NCBI GenBank assembly: GCA_021151525.1
Contig: JAGKXD010000001.1
Location: forward strand, 62,001 to 126,000
From: Cellvibrionaceae bacterium
Lineage (GTDB): Bacteria; Pseudomonadota; Gammaproteobacteria; Pseudomonadales; Cellvibrionaceae
Direction: 5' to 3'
Length of the DNA: 64,000 bases
Program-made: the position numbers and the translations under genes
Part shown: positions 42,048-51,073 of the stretch, piece by piece
Position numbering within the stretch: the stretch's first letter is position 1
Layout of the letters: the number at the start of each line of letters is the position of its first letter
The notes under the pieces: model-generated
What the model was told of the DNA's origin: nothing
Database searches by the model: none
Seen by the model: the letters and a program-made list of their open reading frames with translations, nothing else

Positions 42048-42461
42048 TTACTTACCTTTAACCAATGGCAAATTTTGGTTTTGCCACTCACTGATGCCAC
42101 CGGAAAGTCTGCGAACTTCAAAACCTTCTTTGGCCAACTGACGGCCCGCAACGCCTGCGTACTGACCCATCTTGTCTACAATGATAATGGTCTTGGTTTT
42201 GTATTTTTCAAGAGTCGCCAAGTCACTATTAATGCGTTCGTAGGGGATATTAATCGCATCCACCAAATGACCTGCTTTGAACTCTGCACTTGGGCGGATA
42301 TCCACGATCACTGCCTTATCGCTGTTTACCAGCGCAGTCAGCTGGTTATTGGTTACAGGAACGCCGCTTTTGACGCGCTCGCGCAGGCTATAAACAATAA
42401 CAAGTACTGCAAGCAGGCTGGTTAAGATCCACTCTTGCATTAAAAACTGAATAAAATTCAC
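42048..42461 (-). CDS. membrane-anchored rhodanese-like protein lacking the catalytic Cys (YibN-like)
   Basis: The 137-residue protein has one N-terminal membrane helix (about residues 10-26) and a rhodanese domain (about 38-135) with VIVDIRPSAEFKAGHLVDAI and GGISEWQNQNLPLVKGK. In the loop where rhodanese has its Cys the sequence is VDKMGQYAGVAG, with no Cys in the whole domain, so sulfurtransferase activity is unlikely. E. coli YibN in the same genomic setting has the same topology. It probably has a structural or partner-binding role at the membrane. First gene of the grxC-secB operon. Confidence 0.9.
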   Translation of the reverse strand: MNFIQFLMQEWILTSLLAVLVIVYSLRERVKSGVPVTNNQLTALVNSDKAVIVDIRPSAEFKAGHLVDAINIPYERINSDLATLEKYKTKTIIIVDKMGQYAGVAGRQLAKEGFEVRRLSGGISEWQNQNLPLVKGK

Positions 42462-42572
42462 GAGCTCTACCTATATTGATACTGAATATGCGCCTATGTA
42501 GGCGGAAAATAGGGGCTTATTATACACAGGCCGGAGGGTTCTGGCGTGCTTCCTTCCCGCTGAATCGCACCC

Positions 42573-42599
42573 AAAAAAAATGCCCGCAGGTGCGGGCAT
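42573..42599 (-). terminator. intrinsic terminator of the ton operon
   Basis: ATGCCCGCA, loop GG, TGCGGGCAT; on the minus strand eight T residues follow. It begins about 20 bp after the TPR gene stop. Confidence 0.92.
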
Positions 42600-42618
42600 T
42601 TATTAAAGCATGGCTAAA

Positions 42619-43881
42619 TTACTTTTTAGCGTACAGAACCCAAAGCTTGGCAACGCGCGACAAGTTAGATTTGTCTGATACTGATTGGAAAGCTTTGATT
42701 GCTTCAGCTTTTTTACCCAAGTTCAAATTGGCTACGCCCAAGCGAACATAAGATTCATCAACTGATTTCAAACCGCCCTTAGCAATAGCACTTTGGATAG
42801 TTTCAATCGCTTTGTCGTTAAGACCGTGACCCAAGTAAGCTGCACCGATTTTCGCCAATGGCTCACCATTTGGTTTGCTCGCAGCTTCTTTTGCGGTGGT
42901 ATCCAAGCTCGCCAAGTCGGTAGCAGCTTCAGTTTTTGCTCTAGTCAACAAGCGAGTATTACGCTCATTATTCGCAACAATGCCAGCAGCCATACCTGAC
43001 TCAATCGCTGATTTTGCATCGCCTGAATCGAGCAACGACAAGGACAATTCAGCCATATCGTTATAGTCTTCTGCGGTCATAGCACCAACAGTTTTCTTCA
43101 AGCGATAGTATTCAATCTTCTCTTTATCGTTGTAAGTCACTTCGTTGCGAGCAATTTTCAACATGTCATTCCAGTATTCTGGAGATGGATAAAGTTCAAG
43201 CAATTTCGCCAACACGTCAGCATAAGCTGCGTTGTTACCCAATTTTGAATAGCTATAACCCAAAATTTGTAACCAATTTTTATCAGCTGGTTTCTTGGCA
43301 GCTTCAGCTTGCTTAATCAGCTTTTGAGCGTATTCCGCAGAGTTTTTGTAATCGCCTTTTTTGAAGTAGGCCTGCATCATGCCGGTGGTTACATCAATAG
43401 TTGCAGGATTGTTCTTCAAGTATCTTTCGTAAGCGTCGATACCTTTAGCATAATCACCCATAGACAGATAAATCTCTGCGAGGGTATTCAAACGAGCACC
43501 TACTTGATCGGCTGGAACTTGGTTAGCCGCCAACATGGCTTCGTATACTTTTGCTACGCCCGCGTAATCTTTCAACTGCATCATACAGGCGGCTTTGAAT
43601 TCGTTGGTTACTTGCTCTTCGTAGGCACTTTTGCCCGAGATTGGAACCACTTTTTCGTTAATGATCGCTAAGGCTTCTTTCCACTTTTTATCGCCCATTA
43701 ACTTTTGAGCTTCGCCCAGCGGCTTCATTTTAGAGCTTAGTTGTTGACCTTTTTCAGCAGCCATAGCAGCCGGTGCAAACACTGCTGAAACAGTCGTTAA
43801 ACCGATTGCGGTACCGGTAGTTAAAGCCACAACAAATGAAACTGATTTTGCTATTCCAAAGAGATTTTTGTTAACACACAT
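42619..43881 (-). CDS. TPR-repeat protein of the ton operon
   Basis: I start at ATG 43881; an in-frame TTG lies 15 bp upstream. The product has about 420 residues: a signal-like N-terminus (ending near PAAMAAEKGQ) and TPR-type helical repeats, for example LNTLAEIYLSMGDYAKGIDA followed by YERYLKNNPA, and a second group near the C-terminus. It is expected in the periplasm, where it could scaffold the TonB complex. A TPR gene at the end of exbB-exbD-exbD-tonB operons is common in marine and Cellvibrio-type gammaproteobacteria. Its exact role is not established. Confidence 0.85.
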   Translation of the reverse strand: MCVNKNLFGIAKSVSFVVALTTGTAIGLTTVSAVFAPAAMAAEKGQQLSSKMKPLGEAQKLMGDKKWKEALAIINEKVVPISGKSAYEEQVTNEFKAACMMQLKDYAGVAKVYEAMLAANQVPADQVGARLNTLAEIYLSMGDYAKGIDAYERYLKNNPATIDVTTGMMQAYFKKGDYKNSAEYAQKLIKQAEAAKKPADKNWLQILGYSYSKLGNNAAYADVLAKLLELYPSPEYWNDMLKIARNEVTYNDKEKIEYYRLKKTVGAMTAEDYNDMAELSLSLLDSGDAKSAIESGMAAGIVANNERNTRLLTRAKTEAATDLASLDTTAKEAASKPNGEPLAKIGAAYLGHGLNDKAIETIQSAIAKGGLKSVDESYVRLGVANLNLGKKAEAIKAFQSVSDKSNLSRVAKLWVLYAKK

Positions 43882-43948
43882 AACTATGTTTACCAATACG
43901 TTTACTGATTACAGCAATGTTAAGCACAATGAAAAAAACGCTGGAGAA

Positions 43949-44371
43949 TTACTCCAGCGCTTCATTACCCAAAATACCAATATTTTTAACACCTAAGCGC
44001 TGAGCGGTAGCCAACACCTTAGCAACTTTATCGTAACTTGCTAACTTGTTCGGCTTTAAGTGAATCTCTGGACGAGGTTCTGCATGCGCCGCTTGCTTTA
44101 AATAACTCTTCAGCTGATCACCATTTGTGATGACTTCTGAGTTCCAATAAATAGAACCATCGAAATCTACAACAATATCAACTACTGGTGGTGGTACATC
44201 TGGCGGTGGGTTATTAGTCACCGGCATGTCTAGCTTTACCGCATGAGTTTGCGGTGGCAGAGACATAATTAACATTACAATAAGTACAAGCATCAAATCG
44301 ATAAGAGGGGTGGTGTTCATCTCCACCATCATATCGCCTTCTCCGCCTCCACTACCAACATTCATACCCAT
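43949..44371 (-). CDS. exbD: ExbD/TolR-family protein (second copy)
   Basis: The 140-residue protein has a single N-terminal helix with NTTPLIDLMLVLIVMLIMS, including the Asp of the proton path, a proline-rich stretch (NNPPPDVPPP), and a periplasmic domain ending LGVKNIGILG. It would couple the proton-motive force with ExbB. It is 34 bp after the other exbD and is distinct from it in sequence; the pair probably form a mixed ExbD complex or have different partners. Confidence 0.93.
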   Translation of the reverse strand: MGMNVGSGGGEGDMMVEMNTTPLIDLMLVLIVMLIMSLPPQTHAVKLDMPVTNNPPPDVPPPVVDIVVDFDGSIYWNSEVITNGDQLKSYLKQAAHAEPRPEIHLKPNKLASYDKVAKVLATAQRLGVKNIGILGNEALE

Positions 44372-44405
44372 GATGGATTACCTTTCTTGTTGTGGATACA
44401 CAAAC

Positions 44406-44825
44406 TTAATTGTGTTCAGGTGAAGTAATGAAGCCCACACGAACAATACCCGCCTTTTGGCAATAGGCCACTACACGACCTACTGGTTCGTAGCGTGAGC
44501 GCAGGTCACCGCGGATATGTACCTCTGGTTGAGGCTTAATTGGAGCTTTTGCTCTTAAATTAGCCAACAAATCTTCTTTAGTTACTGGAACGTTGTTCCA
44601 ATAAGTTTCACCCGCCGCATCTACTGAAATCACGACGTTTTCAGGCTTGGATTGTGTTGGAATGTTTGAAACGTTCGGCAGTTGAACCGGTACGGTTTTA
44701 AGAACTACCGGTACAGCAATCAAGAATACGATCAGAAGTACCAACATAACGTCCACCAGAGGGGTGGTGTTAATCGTGGAGTTCAGTTCTGTATTATCGC
44801 CGCCTTCGGATATATTCATGCCCAT
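44406..44825 (-). CDS. exbD: ExbD/TolR-family protein (first copy)
   Basis: The 139-residue protein has the transmembrane segment NTTPLVDVMLVLLIVFLIAV with the essential Asp and a periplasmic domain with VHIRGDLRSRYEPVGRVV. It is between exbB and the second exbD on the minus strand. Role as for the other copy: part of the TonB energising motor in the inner membrane. Confidence 0.94.
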   Translation of the reverse strand: MGMNISEGGDNTELNSTINTTPLVDVMLVLLIVFLIAVPVVLKTVPVQLPNVSNIPTQSKPENVVISVDAAGETYWNNVPVTKEDLLANLRAKAPIKPQPEVHIRGDLRSRYEPVGRVVAYCQKAGIVRVGFITSPEHN

Positions 44826-44928
44826 TTTTTGCTACCTCGGTTACAAGTTTTTACTTATGTCTAATCCAACAGGATGAAATGCATCACTGTTTGGATCAGA
44901 CATCAGGTATTAAACCGTTAGTGTAAAA

Positions 44929-45810
44929 TTACTTGTCGCCGCCATGTACACCTACTACGAGGTATGCATGAACATCAGCAGCAAAGGCATTCAAAGATTC
45001 ACCAGCAACTTTGTTACGACGAACCAACCAGTTGTAAAGGAATACCGCTGGAACCGCTACACCCAAACCGATTGCAGTCATGATCAAGGCTTCACCCACT
45101 GGGCCAGCAACTTTATCAATTGATGGTTGGCCAGATTGAGCAATTGCGATCAACGCGTGGTAAATACCCCATACAGTACCGAACAAACCTACGAACGGAG
45201 ATGAAGAAGCAACAGTAGCCAATACCGCCATACCACCTTGCAAATCGTTAGTAACGTTAGCTACTGAACGTTGAACTGACATGCTCACCCAAGATTCCAA
45301 ATCGATCTTGTCGGTCAACTTGCCATCGTGGTGCTTGAGAGCTTTCAAACCATCTTCAGCGATAGCACGGAAAGCGCTGTCTGACTTGAGGTTGTTAACG
45401 CCGTCTTGCAAGCTTTTTGAATCCCATACTTTACGAGCTTCGTTAGCTTGGCTGAACAGTTTAGATTGAACCATCAGCTTGATAGCAGCGATGTACCAAG
45501 TAGAAGCTGACATGAGGATCATCAGAACCAATACGGTTTTAGTAACCGCATCACCTTCTTTCCACAATTTACCCATACCGTATGGAGTTTCTGCGCCAGC
45601 GGTACTTTCGTTTGCAGAGTCAATTGCGCTAGCAGCGCCTTGTGAAGAAGCAGCGGCAGCGTCTGCAGCTGGGGCAGCGGCATCAGCGGCTGGAGCAGCA
45701 GCTTCTGCAGCCGGAGCTGAGTTGTCTTGAGCGAAAGCTGAACTAACTACGAATTGCTGACCACCTAAAGCCAACGCTAGAACTAAAACAGATGAAAGTT
45801 TTTTTAACAT
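44929..45810 (-). CDS. exbB: ExbB/MotA/TolQ proton channel protein
   Basis: The 293-residue protein begins with a signal-like segment and a low-complexity Ala/Pro/Glu region (about residues 25-75) unusual for E. coli ExbB but frequent in the longer ExbB type. Three membrane helices follow, with the conserved ASSSPFVGLFGTVWGIYHA and VGEALIMTAIGLGVAVPAVF pore helices. AGGG lies seven bases before the start. It forms the proton channel with ExbD and powers TonB. The motor would serve the glucan receptor and any others in the genome. Confidence 0.95.
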   Translation of the reverse strand: MLKKLSSVLVLALALGGQQFVVSSAFAQDNSAPAAEAAAPAADAAAPAADAAAASSQGAASAIDSANESTAGAETPYGMGKLWKEGDAVTKTVLVLMILMSASTWYIAAIKLMVQSKLFSQANEARKVWDSKSLQDGVNNLKSDSAFRAIAEDGLKALKHHDGKLTDKIDLESWVSMSVQRSVANVTNDLQGGMAVLATVASSSPFVGLFGTVWGIYHALIAIAQSGQPSIDKVAGPVGEALIMTAIGLGVAVPAVFLYNWLVRRNKVAGESLNAFAADVHAYLVVGVHGGDK

Positions 45811-45884
45811 TTTTCAAACCCTGCAGTTAACGAAAATTTAAAGATCTATTTTTTAGTGATTGAGGCCAAAGAAACCAAGGAAAC

Positions 45885-46499
45885 TTAGTTCTTAGCGTCC
45901 TCAATCCTCCATGTAAATTTAATTGGAAGCCAACATGCCACTGGCTTATCGCCCACCATACAAGGAACGAATTTCCAAGAACGGATTGCATGTTTTTGTG
46001 CAGCTTCGTCCAAACGTGCTGAACCAGAGCTACAAGAAATTTGGGCGTCAGATACCTTACCGTCCTCACCAATATACAAATTAAGACAAGTTGTACCCGC
46101 TTCACCCAAACGAATTGAAGCAGCTGGATATTCAGGACGACTTAAACCCTTACCGGCAGGCTTAGCCTTGGTTTGGTTTACTGGCGCTTCAACTTTCTTC
46201 TCTGTTCTTTGCACGTTTTGAATTGCTGCGGGAGCAGGTGCATCTGGAACAAAGTCAAGCGATGGTGGAGGTACAAAATCTGGTGGTGGTGGTTTTACTT
46301 CTGGCGGAGGTGGAGGTGGAAGCTCCTCTTTTACAATTTCTTCCTCTTTTACATCTGCCTTAAGGATTTCAATAGCATTTTTTACAACTTCGCGGTCAAG
46401 GCCTGCGGCCAGACCCCATATGAGAAGAACGTGAAAAACGACTACGATAATTAGACCCGTAGAGCGTTGTCCCGCACTTTTTTTGGCGTGATATGACAT
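45885..46499 (-). CDS. tonB: energy transducer TonB
   Basis: The 204-residue protein has an N-terminal membrane helix (TGLIIVVVFHVLLIWGLA), a proline-rich periplasmic arm (PPPPPPEVKPPPPDFVPPP) and a C-terminal TonB domain (about 110-200) with RPEYPAASIRLGEAGT and SGSARLDEAAQKHAIRSWKF. It carries energy to TonB-dependent receptors. The arm spans the periplasm. First gene of the five-gene operon tonB-exbB-exbD-exbD-TPR. Confidence 0.94.
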   Translation of the reverse strand: MSYHAKKSAGQRSTGLIIVVVFHVLLIWGLAAGLDREVVKNAIEILKADVKEEEIVKEELPPPPPPEVKPPPPDFVPPPSLDFVPDAPAPAAIQNVQRTEKKVEAPVNQTKAKPAGKGLSRPEYPAASIRLGEAGTTCLNLYIGEDGKVSDAQISCSSGSARLDEAAQKHAIRSWKFVPCMVGDKPVACWLPIKFTWRIEDAKN

Positions 46500-46978
46500 A
46501 ACTTAGCTGCCACCTTCTGAATTTCACCTGCAAAAATGACATCGCAGTACAAACAAATCCAATAATTTGGCAGTTGTATCCACAATCTCACGGAGTAAGC
46601 GCCTAAAGCACCTTCGCTTTAAGTGAAATCAAGTATAGCTAGATTCACTGGCGAAGAAGACTTTATTAACAAACTCTGACAATTTTTTAGGTTATTTTTG
46701 ATTTATGCACAGGCGAACATGCCGCCCCCCTAAAAAACGGGGCTATAGTATCCGCTCTTAAACACCATGAAAAGCGCTATTTAAGCCTAATCCGCCGTTT
46801 CACGGTAAATAATTGGCATCTAAATTTGCACAATTTTCTCAGTTAAAACTTTGGACTATAACTGCGCTCCATTTCCAAGCAACCAGATATATAAAATCGC
46901 GTATTTATTCAATAAAGTGATTTATTGCCCAAAAAAGTGGCATTTGACTTCCTAAAAGCCGAAAATTTACTTGGAGTT
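46500..46978. other. intergenic region upstream of tonB
   Basis: This 479-bp gap lies between the histidine kinase stop and the tonB start, both on the minus strand. It must contain the promoter of the ton operon. A CCCC-N8-GGGG hairpin lies near 46722-46743. I find no convincing Fur box and no gene. Confidence 0.4.
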
Positions 46979-48250
46979 TCAGCGCGGCCAAGTAAGCGTG
47001 AATTTCGCACCGCCTAACACTGAACGGCTGCAGATGGCGTCTCCCAAATGCCAATCCATAATACGTTTTACCAATGCCAAGCCGAGACCAAAGCCGCTTC
47101 TATTCGTTAGCTCACTGTAAATACGCACGAATGACTCAAAGACCCGCGTTTGCTGATCTTCGGGCACGCCGGGTCCATCATCCTCAACCGCAATCATAAA
47201 ATGAGTTGTCGTTACTTTTAGAGTGACGCGAATTGAAGTTTTGGCATATCCGAGTGCGTTGTGGATTAAATTCTGAATTGCCGTCTGCATGAGCGACCAT
47301 TCACAAACCACGGCTTGCTCCGCGGTTTCATCGCGAACTTCTATATTGATGTGATTTTCTTGATGACTTGTAAGGCGGGCAATAATGTCGCGCACCAAAT
47401 CCTGAATGTGACCTTCGCGTTGGTTCAGTTGTTGCGATTGTTGATCAAAAGCAGCGTAAGCTAAAAATGAATTAATGAGCGATTCCATTTCGGCTATATC
47501 GCGATTAATACCTGCAAGCTGACGTTGCAAACTGACAGGTAACTCCTGCTCTTCCGTCATTGCCAACGCAAATTTCATGCGAGCGAGCGGTGTTCTTAAT
47601 TCATGTGAAACCGCGAGCGTCATTTCTTTTTGCAAACGCATAAGCTCATCCAACCGAGTGGCCATAGCGTTAAACACATTGGCAAAGGGATAAAGCACCG
47701 AGCGCGTCGATATTGCTATAGTAATCGGCCGACCTTCCTTTCCAATCTGTTGCGTGTGTTGCGAAAGCCGCGCCAAATCACGCGTTAACGGCCACACCCA
47801 TAAAAACACAACACCGGCGATAGCACCATAAAACACCACAATAAACACTGCGTATAATTCGCTGCGATTATTTAACTCTGATGGATAGGCCAACACCAAA
47901 ATATCATCCGTTTTGGCTAAGCGTTTATAAAAATAATTCGTGTGCTCGTCGTTGACGCTGACGACATTACCTTGTTTTATTTTTTCGGCGATGGCTGTGC
48001 GGGAAAAATTTTCAACGGACACTAAAGTAGCTTTGTATTTAAGCTTGGCAGTTTCTTTGGCCAACAGCATTTGCTTATTGGGATCCGAATTTTTTTGCAG
48101 TGACTGCTCCAGCAATTCGATTAAATCAACAACAGCAGGATCAAGCGCTTGCGGCGGATTAACTTCGTCCCAAAATTTATTGAGCGCAAGCCCAAGCAAT
48201 AGAATGGATAGAACGATAATTAAATACAGCGACACAAAGGCGCGGTTCAT
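46979..48250 (-). CDS. sensor histidine kinase (RstB-like)
   Basis: The 423-residue protein has TM1 (about residues 6-26), a periplasmic domain of about 105 residues, TM2 (about 132-153), a HAMP region, the phosphoacceptor AVSHELRTPLARMKF (H216) and an HATPase domain with NLIHNALGYA, VEDDGPGVPED and GFGLGLALVKRI. It phosphorylates the response regulator encoded just upstream; the genes are 3 bp apart. The signal is unknown, though the mipA and DUF3019 genes in the same operon point to the envelope. Confidence 0.93.
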   Translation of the reverse strand: MNRAFVSLYLIIVLSILLLGLALNKFWDEVNPPQALDPAVVDLIELLEQSLQKNSDPNKQMLLAKETAKLKYKATLVSVENFSRTAIAEKIKQGNVVSVNDEHTNYFYKRLAKTDDILVLAYPSELNNRSELYAVFIVVFYGAIAGVVFLWVWPLTRDLARLSQHTQQIGKEGRPITIAISTRSVLYPFANVFNAMATRLDELMRLQKEMTLAVSHELRTPLARMKFALAMTEEQELPVSLQRQLAGINRDIAEMESLINSFLAYAAFDQQSQQLNQREGHIQDLVRDIIARLTSHQENHINIEVRDETAEQAVVCEWSLMQTAIQNLIHNALGYAKTSIRVTLKVTTTHFMIAVEDDGPGVPEDQQTRVFESFVRIYSELTNRSGFGLGLALVKRIMDWHLGDAICSRSVLGGAKFTLTWPR

Positions 48251-48253
48251 AAG

Positions 48254-48949
48254 TTAATTCCACGCATTCGCAACGAAGAGGTAGCCTTTGCCCCAAATAG
48301 TTTTTATTCGCGTTGGATTGTCAGGATTATCCAATAATTTTTTACGCAGCTGAGAGATGCGTACATCAATAGTGCGATCCAAGCCATCATATTCACGATT
48401 ATAAATTTGGTTAAATAAATATTCGCGCCCAATCACTTGCCCGGCGTGTTTTGCTAAAGCGACAAGCAAATCAAATTCATGGCTGGATAAATTTATATCT
48501 TCCGTGCCCAGCTGTACTTTACGCGCCGTTGGCTGAATGGTTAATTGATCAAACACCATATTTTCTTGTTCGGTGTTTTCTTGCTGGTAATAGCGGCGCA
48601 TCAATGCGCGTACACGCGCTAACAAAACCCGTGGTTCTACAGGTTTTATCACATAGTCGTCAGCACCAAATTCCAACCCCAATACTTGGTCTATATCTTC
48701 ATTGCGCGCAGTAAGCATTAAAATCGGGCCGCGATATTGCGGGCGCAGTTCTTGGCAAATAGTTAAGCCATCTTTGCCCGGCAGCATTAAATCCAAAATC
48801 ACCAGCGTGGGGTTTAACTGCTGACATTGACGCAACACGCGATTACCATTGCCTTCGATGGTGACAATGAATTCATTGTTTTCAAGATAATCTTTCACTA
48901 AATCTGCCAAGCGGCGATCATCTTCTACCAGGAGTATGTGATTTTTCAT
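48254..48949 (-). CDS. OmpR-family response regulator (RstA-like)
   Basis: I start at ATG 48949 (MKNHILLVEDD), since the longer frame uses a TTG inside the end of the DUF3019 gene. The product has about 231 residues: a receiver domain with EDD, phosphoacceptor D53 in LVILDLMLPG and Lys in DYVIKPVEPRVL, and a winged-helix domain with LSSHEFDLLVALAKHAGQVI and RTIDVRISQLRKKL. It binds DNA as a dimer when phosphorylated. Third gene of the mipA-DUF3019-RR-HK operon; autoregulation of the operon is likely. Confidence 0.94.
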   Translation of the reverse strand: MKNHILLVEDDRRLADLVKDYLENNEFIVTIEGNGNRVLRQCQQLNPTLVILDLMLPGKDGLTICQELRPQYRGPILMLTARNEDIDQVLGLEFGADDYVIKPVEPRVLLARVRALMRRYYQQENTEQENMVFDQLTIQPTARKVQLGTEDINLSSHEFDLLVALAKHAGQVIGREYLFNQIYNREYDGLDRTIDVRISQLRKKLLDNPDNPTRIKTIWGKGYLFVANAWN

Positions 48950-48960
48950 CTTGATTCTCG

Positions 48961-49410
48961 CTAAAAAAAGCTCCAAGGGTTGCGGCGTGAACGCTGATAT
49001 TTTTTCTGTGAATTAATGACTTGGAAAGCTTCCTGACCCAACAAGGTTTGATTACTCATATCGCGCAACTCAAACATAGTTGTCTTTGCAATTGCCTGAG
49101 TAAACTCTGCTTTTCCATAATTTACATTTTGCCAACATTCAATTGGCGTATTATTCGAATCCTGATACAAACACAGCGAATAGGTTTTGTTTGTTTGAGC
49201 TTTCCACTCTGCGATAAGCACATCCTGGCATTGAGATTCAGCTTCAGATAGAACGCAAATATTAGGTTTCATCATCAACTGAATTTCAGCCGCAGTTGCG
49301 TCTGCATGAGAAGGTTGATGGTGCAAAACCGAACAACTTATTATGCTTATTACTTTTAATGTTTTTACAGGGAGCGATCTTCCTTTAAAAATGGTACACC
49401 CCCCCAGCAA
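48961..49410 (-). CDS. DUF3019 periplasmic protein
   Basis: The 149-codon frame encodes a secreted domain, mature from about ADATAAEIQLM, with CVLSEAESQCQDVLIAEW, CLYQD, CWQN and a C-terminal KYQRSRRNPWSFF. This matches the small DUF3019 family that accompanies MipA and an RstAB-type two-component system. Four conserved Cys suggest two disulfides. The start is uncertain: the only standard start for a full signal peptide is a TTG at 49410, which overlaps the end of mipA by 26 bp, suggesting translational coupling. Function unknown. Confidence 0.75.
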   Translation of the reverse strand: MLGGCTIFKGRSLPVKTLKVISIISCSVLHHQPSHADATAAEIQLMMKPNICVLSEAESQCQDVLIAEWKAQTNKTYSLCLYQDSNNTPIECWQNVNYGKAEFTQAIAKTTMFELRDMSNQTLLGQEAFQVINSQKKYQRSRRNPWSFF

Positions 49411-50266
49411 ATGCTGTGATCACATTATTGGTTGTGACCAAGGGGCTATCTGAAATTGAATGGCTCAAATGTTTGTAGCTGGTGAAAAAACGCAAACTCC
49501 AGCGCTCGTCGATTTGATAGTTCCAATCGAAGCGCAGCAAACCAGTTAAGCCACCATTGGCTTGATATGAAAAATTTCCGGTAGACTCACTTTCCGGTAA
49601 ACCGTAAAAGTAATTTAGCGTTGCGGCATTTTGCCAATTGGCACCGAGCGTTAATTTAACATTATGCTTGCCTGTACTAATGCTTTTGCTCACGGCAAGG
49701 CGAACTTCATTGCCGTCGTAATAGCCCGTTGCCTCTTGCAAAACCTGCACTTGAAAATCCAAATCATAAATGCTGTGGCTGTATTCCACACCAACCAAGG
49801 CCGCCATATGTCGATCATGCAAACGGCTTTTATTTATCGAGCGATTGGTTTCTTCCAGTGTCGGACTGTCCTTTGCACCAAGCGTATTGCCTCCCGCAAC
49901 TGTGGCAAAACTGGAGTTATCGATAAAATTACTGATATCCCATTCGTTGAAAAAAATTTGATCGTAACTGGGGGTTACCAAAAGATTTAATTGCTGCTTT
50001 TCGTTTTCAATGAGCGTATAGCCAAGATCCAAATTCTGAATAAAAAAGTGTTCGCCTTGATAGCTGACTTGGGGAAGTATAATTAGCGGAATGTCTTTAT
50101 TATCCATAACTGGATTAGTGCGAACGCCGAGCCCCAGTCCAACGCTAAACTGCCAGCCAGATTCTCCATCGGCCGCCCAAGACTGCGCAATAACACTTAA
50201 ATTAAGTATTAGCAGCCCAATAAATGCAGAAAGTGTGCGGTGAAAACGTGATTTAACAATGATCAT
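49385..50266 (-). CDS. MipA/OmpV-family outer membrane protein
   Basis: I prefer ATG 50266 (MIIVKSRFHR) so that a clean signal peptide results (ending near SWAAD). The product has about 293 residues: FSVGLGLGVRTNPVMDNKDI and IILPQVSYQGEHFFIQNLDL near the start are MipA/OmpV signatures, and it ends AFAGGVYHF with a terminal Phe as expected for a beta-barrel. The family are outer-membrane scaffold or porin-like proteins, some induced by envelope stress or peptides. First gene of the operon with DUF3019 and the two-component system. Confidence 0.88.
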   Translation of the reverse strand: MIIVKSRFHRTLSAFIGLLILNLSVIAQSWAADGESGWQFSVGLGLGVRTNPVMDNKDIPLIILPQVSYQGEHFFIQNLDLGYTLIENEKQQLNLLVTPSYDQIFFNEWDISNFIDNSSFATVAGGNTLGAKDSPTLEETNRSINKSRLHDRHMAALVGVEYSHSIYDLDFQVQVLQEATGYYDGNEVRLAVSKSISTGKHNVKLTLGANWQNAATLNYFYGLPESESTGNFSYQANGGLTGLLRFDWNYQIDERWSLRFFTSYKHLSHSISDSPLVTTNNVITAFAGGVYHF

Positions 50267-50394
50267 TGGCTTAGCCCTTGTGCGCATAACAGATTAGTTA
50301 TACCGCCAAACCCTGTGTAAATCTGTAATCTTTTGTGAGTTGCCGCCAGAGTGGGAACCCTGACGGCAGGTTTTTCGATGCCTAGATCAATTAA

Positions 50395-50964
50395 TTAGAA
50401 GCGATAATCAATATTTACGCTGGCCAAATTTGGCTTGTTGCTGATGTCTTCACAAATATTTTTGTATTCGAAATTGATGTTGAAGTGCTCGTTGATAACG
50501 AAGCCCACACCTACACCATAGGAATAACCAGACCCGGAACCATCTGAGCTGCTAACTAACTTACCAGTCGCATCCATGATTTTGCCTGAGCTATTTACAT
50601 GGGTATAACCCAGCAGGGCATAGAGTTTAGCTTCATCGTTGGCCAGTTCTGGCTTGTAGTAGATACTTTGATAGCTGCCAATTTCACGCTCAACTTTACC
50701 TACTTGAGACTTACCTTGAGCATCGAAATAATGGTTACTGGTTCCCGCTGTTTGGCCGTTACCCAAACGCAATTCAATACCAAGCGCCTCATTGTATTTG
50801 TAGCCACCAAAGAGTTCGACTGCACGAATCTGGCTAAGGTTATCAATACCATCCTGCAGGTCATCGATACTGGCAGCACCTGCGCCTATATAAAAGCCGC
50901 GATCGTTATCGGCCAATGCGGGTAAAGCGAGGAGGCTAAGCGCGAGTACGCATAACTTTTTCAT
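50395..50964 (-). CDS. small outer-membrane beta-barrel protein (OmpA/OmpW-like porin fold)
   Basis: Start ATG 50964 with AGGA six bases upstream; a TTG two codons earlier is not needed. The product has about 189 residues with a signal peptide (MKKLCVLALSLLALPALA), FYIGAGAASIDDL, repeated amphipathic strands and a final VNIDYRF with terminal Phe. This is the usual eight-strand outer-membrane beta-barrel pattern (OMP_b-brl). The function, structural or adhesion-type, cannot be read. A hairpin lies at 50340-50369 between this gene and mipA. Confidence 0.82.
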   Translation of the reverse strand: MKKLCVLALSLLALPALADNDRGFYIGAGAASIDDLQDGIDNLSQIRAVELFGGYKYNEALGIELRLGNGQTAGTSNHYFDAQGKSQVGKVEREIGSYQSIYYKPELANDEAKLYALLGYTHVNSSGKIMDATGKLVSSSDGSGSGYSYGVGVGFVINEHFNINFEYKNICEDISNKPNLASVNIDYRF

Positions 50965-51021
50965 GGGCAATCCTGTTAGTGATTTATTGAATTCGACCTA
51001 TGATAGCGGAGCACCACCCAT

Positions 51022-51053
51022 AAAAAAAGCATCGGTAGTTAGCCGATGCTTTC
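51022..51053 (-). terminator. intrinsic terminator of the ABC export cluster
   Basis: AGCATCGG pairs with CCGATGCT around a 7-base loop; on the minus strand seven T residues follow. It lies 21 bp after the adaptor stop. Confidence 0.9.
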
Positions 51054-51073
51054 GAGTGTCGCAGTAATCCGTA

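Noticed and set aside
46500..46978. Fur box expected before the ton operon
   Set aside because: I could not find a convincing match to the GATAATGAT-type palindrome; glycan-type TonB systems need not be iron-regulated.
50340..50369. Hairpin TGCCGCCAG/CTGACGGCA followed by GGTTTTTCG as a terminator
   Set aside because: The T-run is on the plus strand, where no gene precedes it; for the minus-strand genes there is no T-run.
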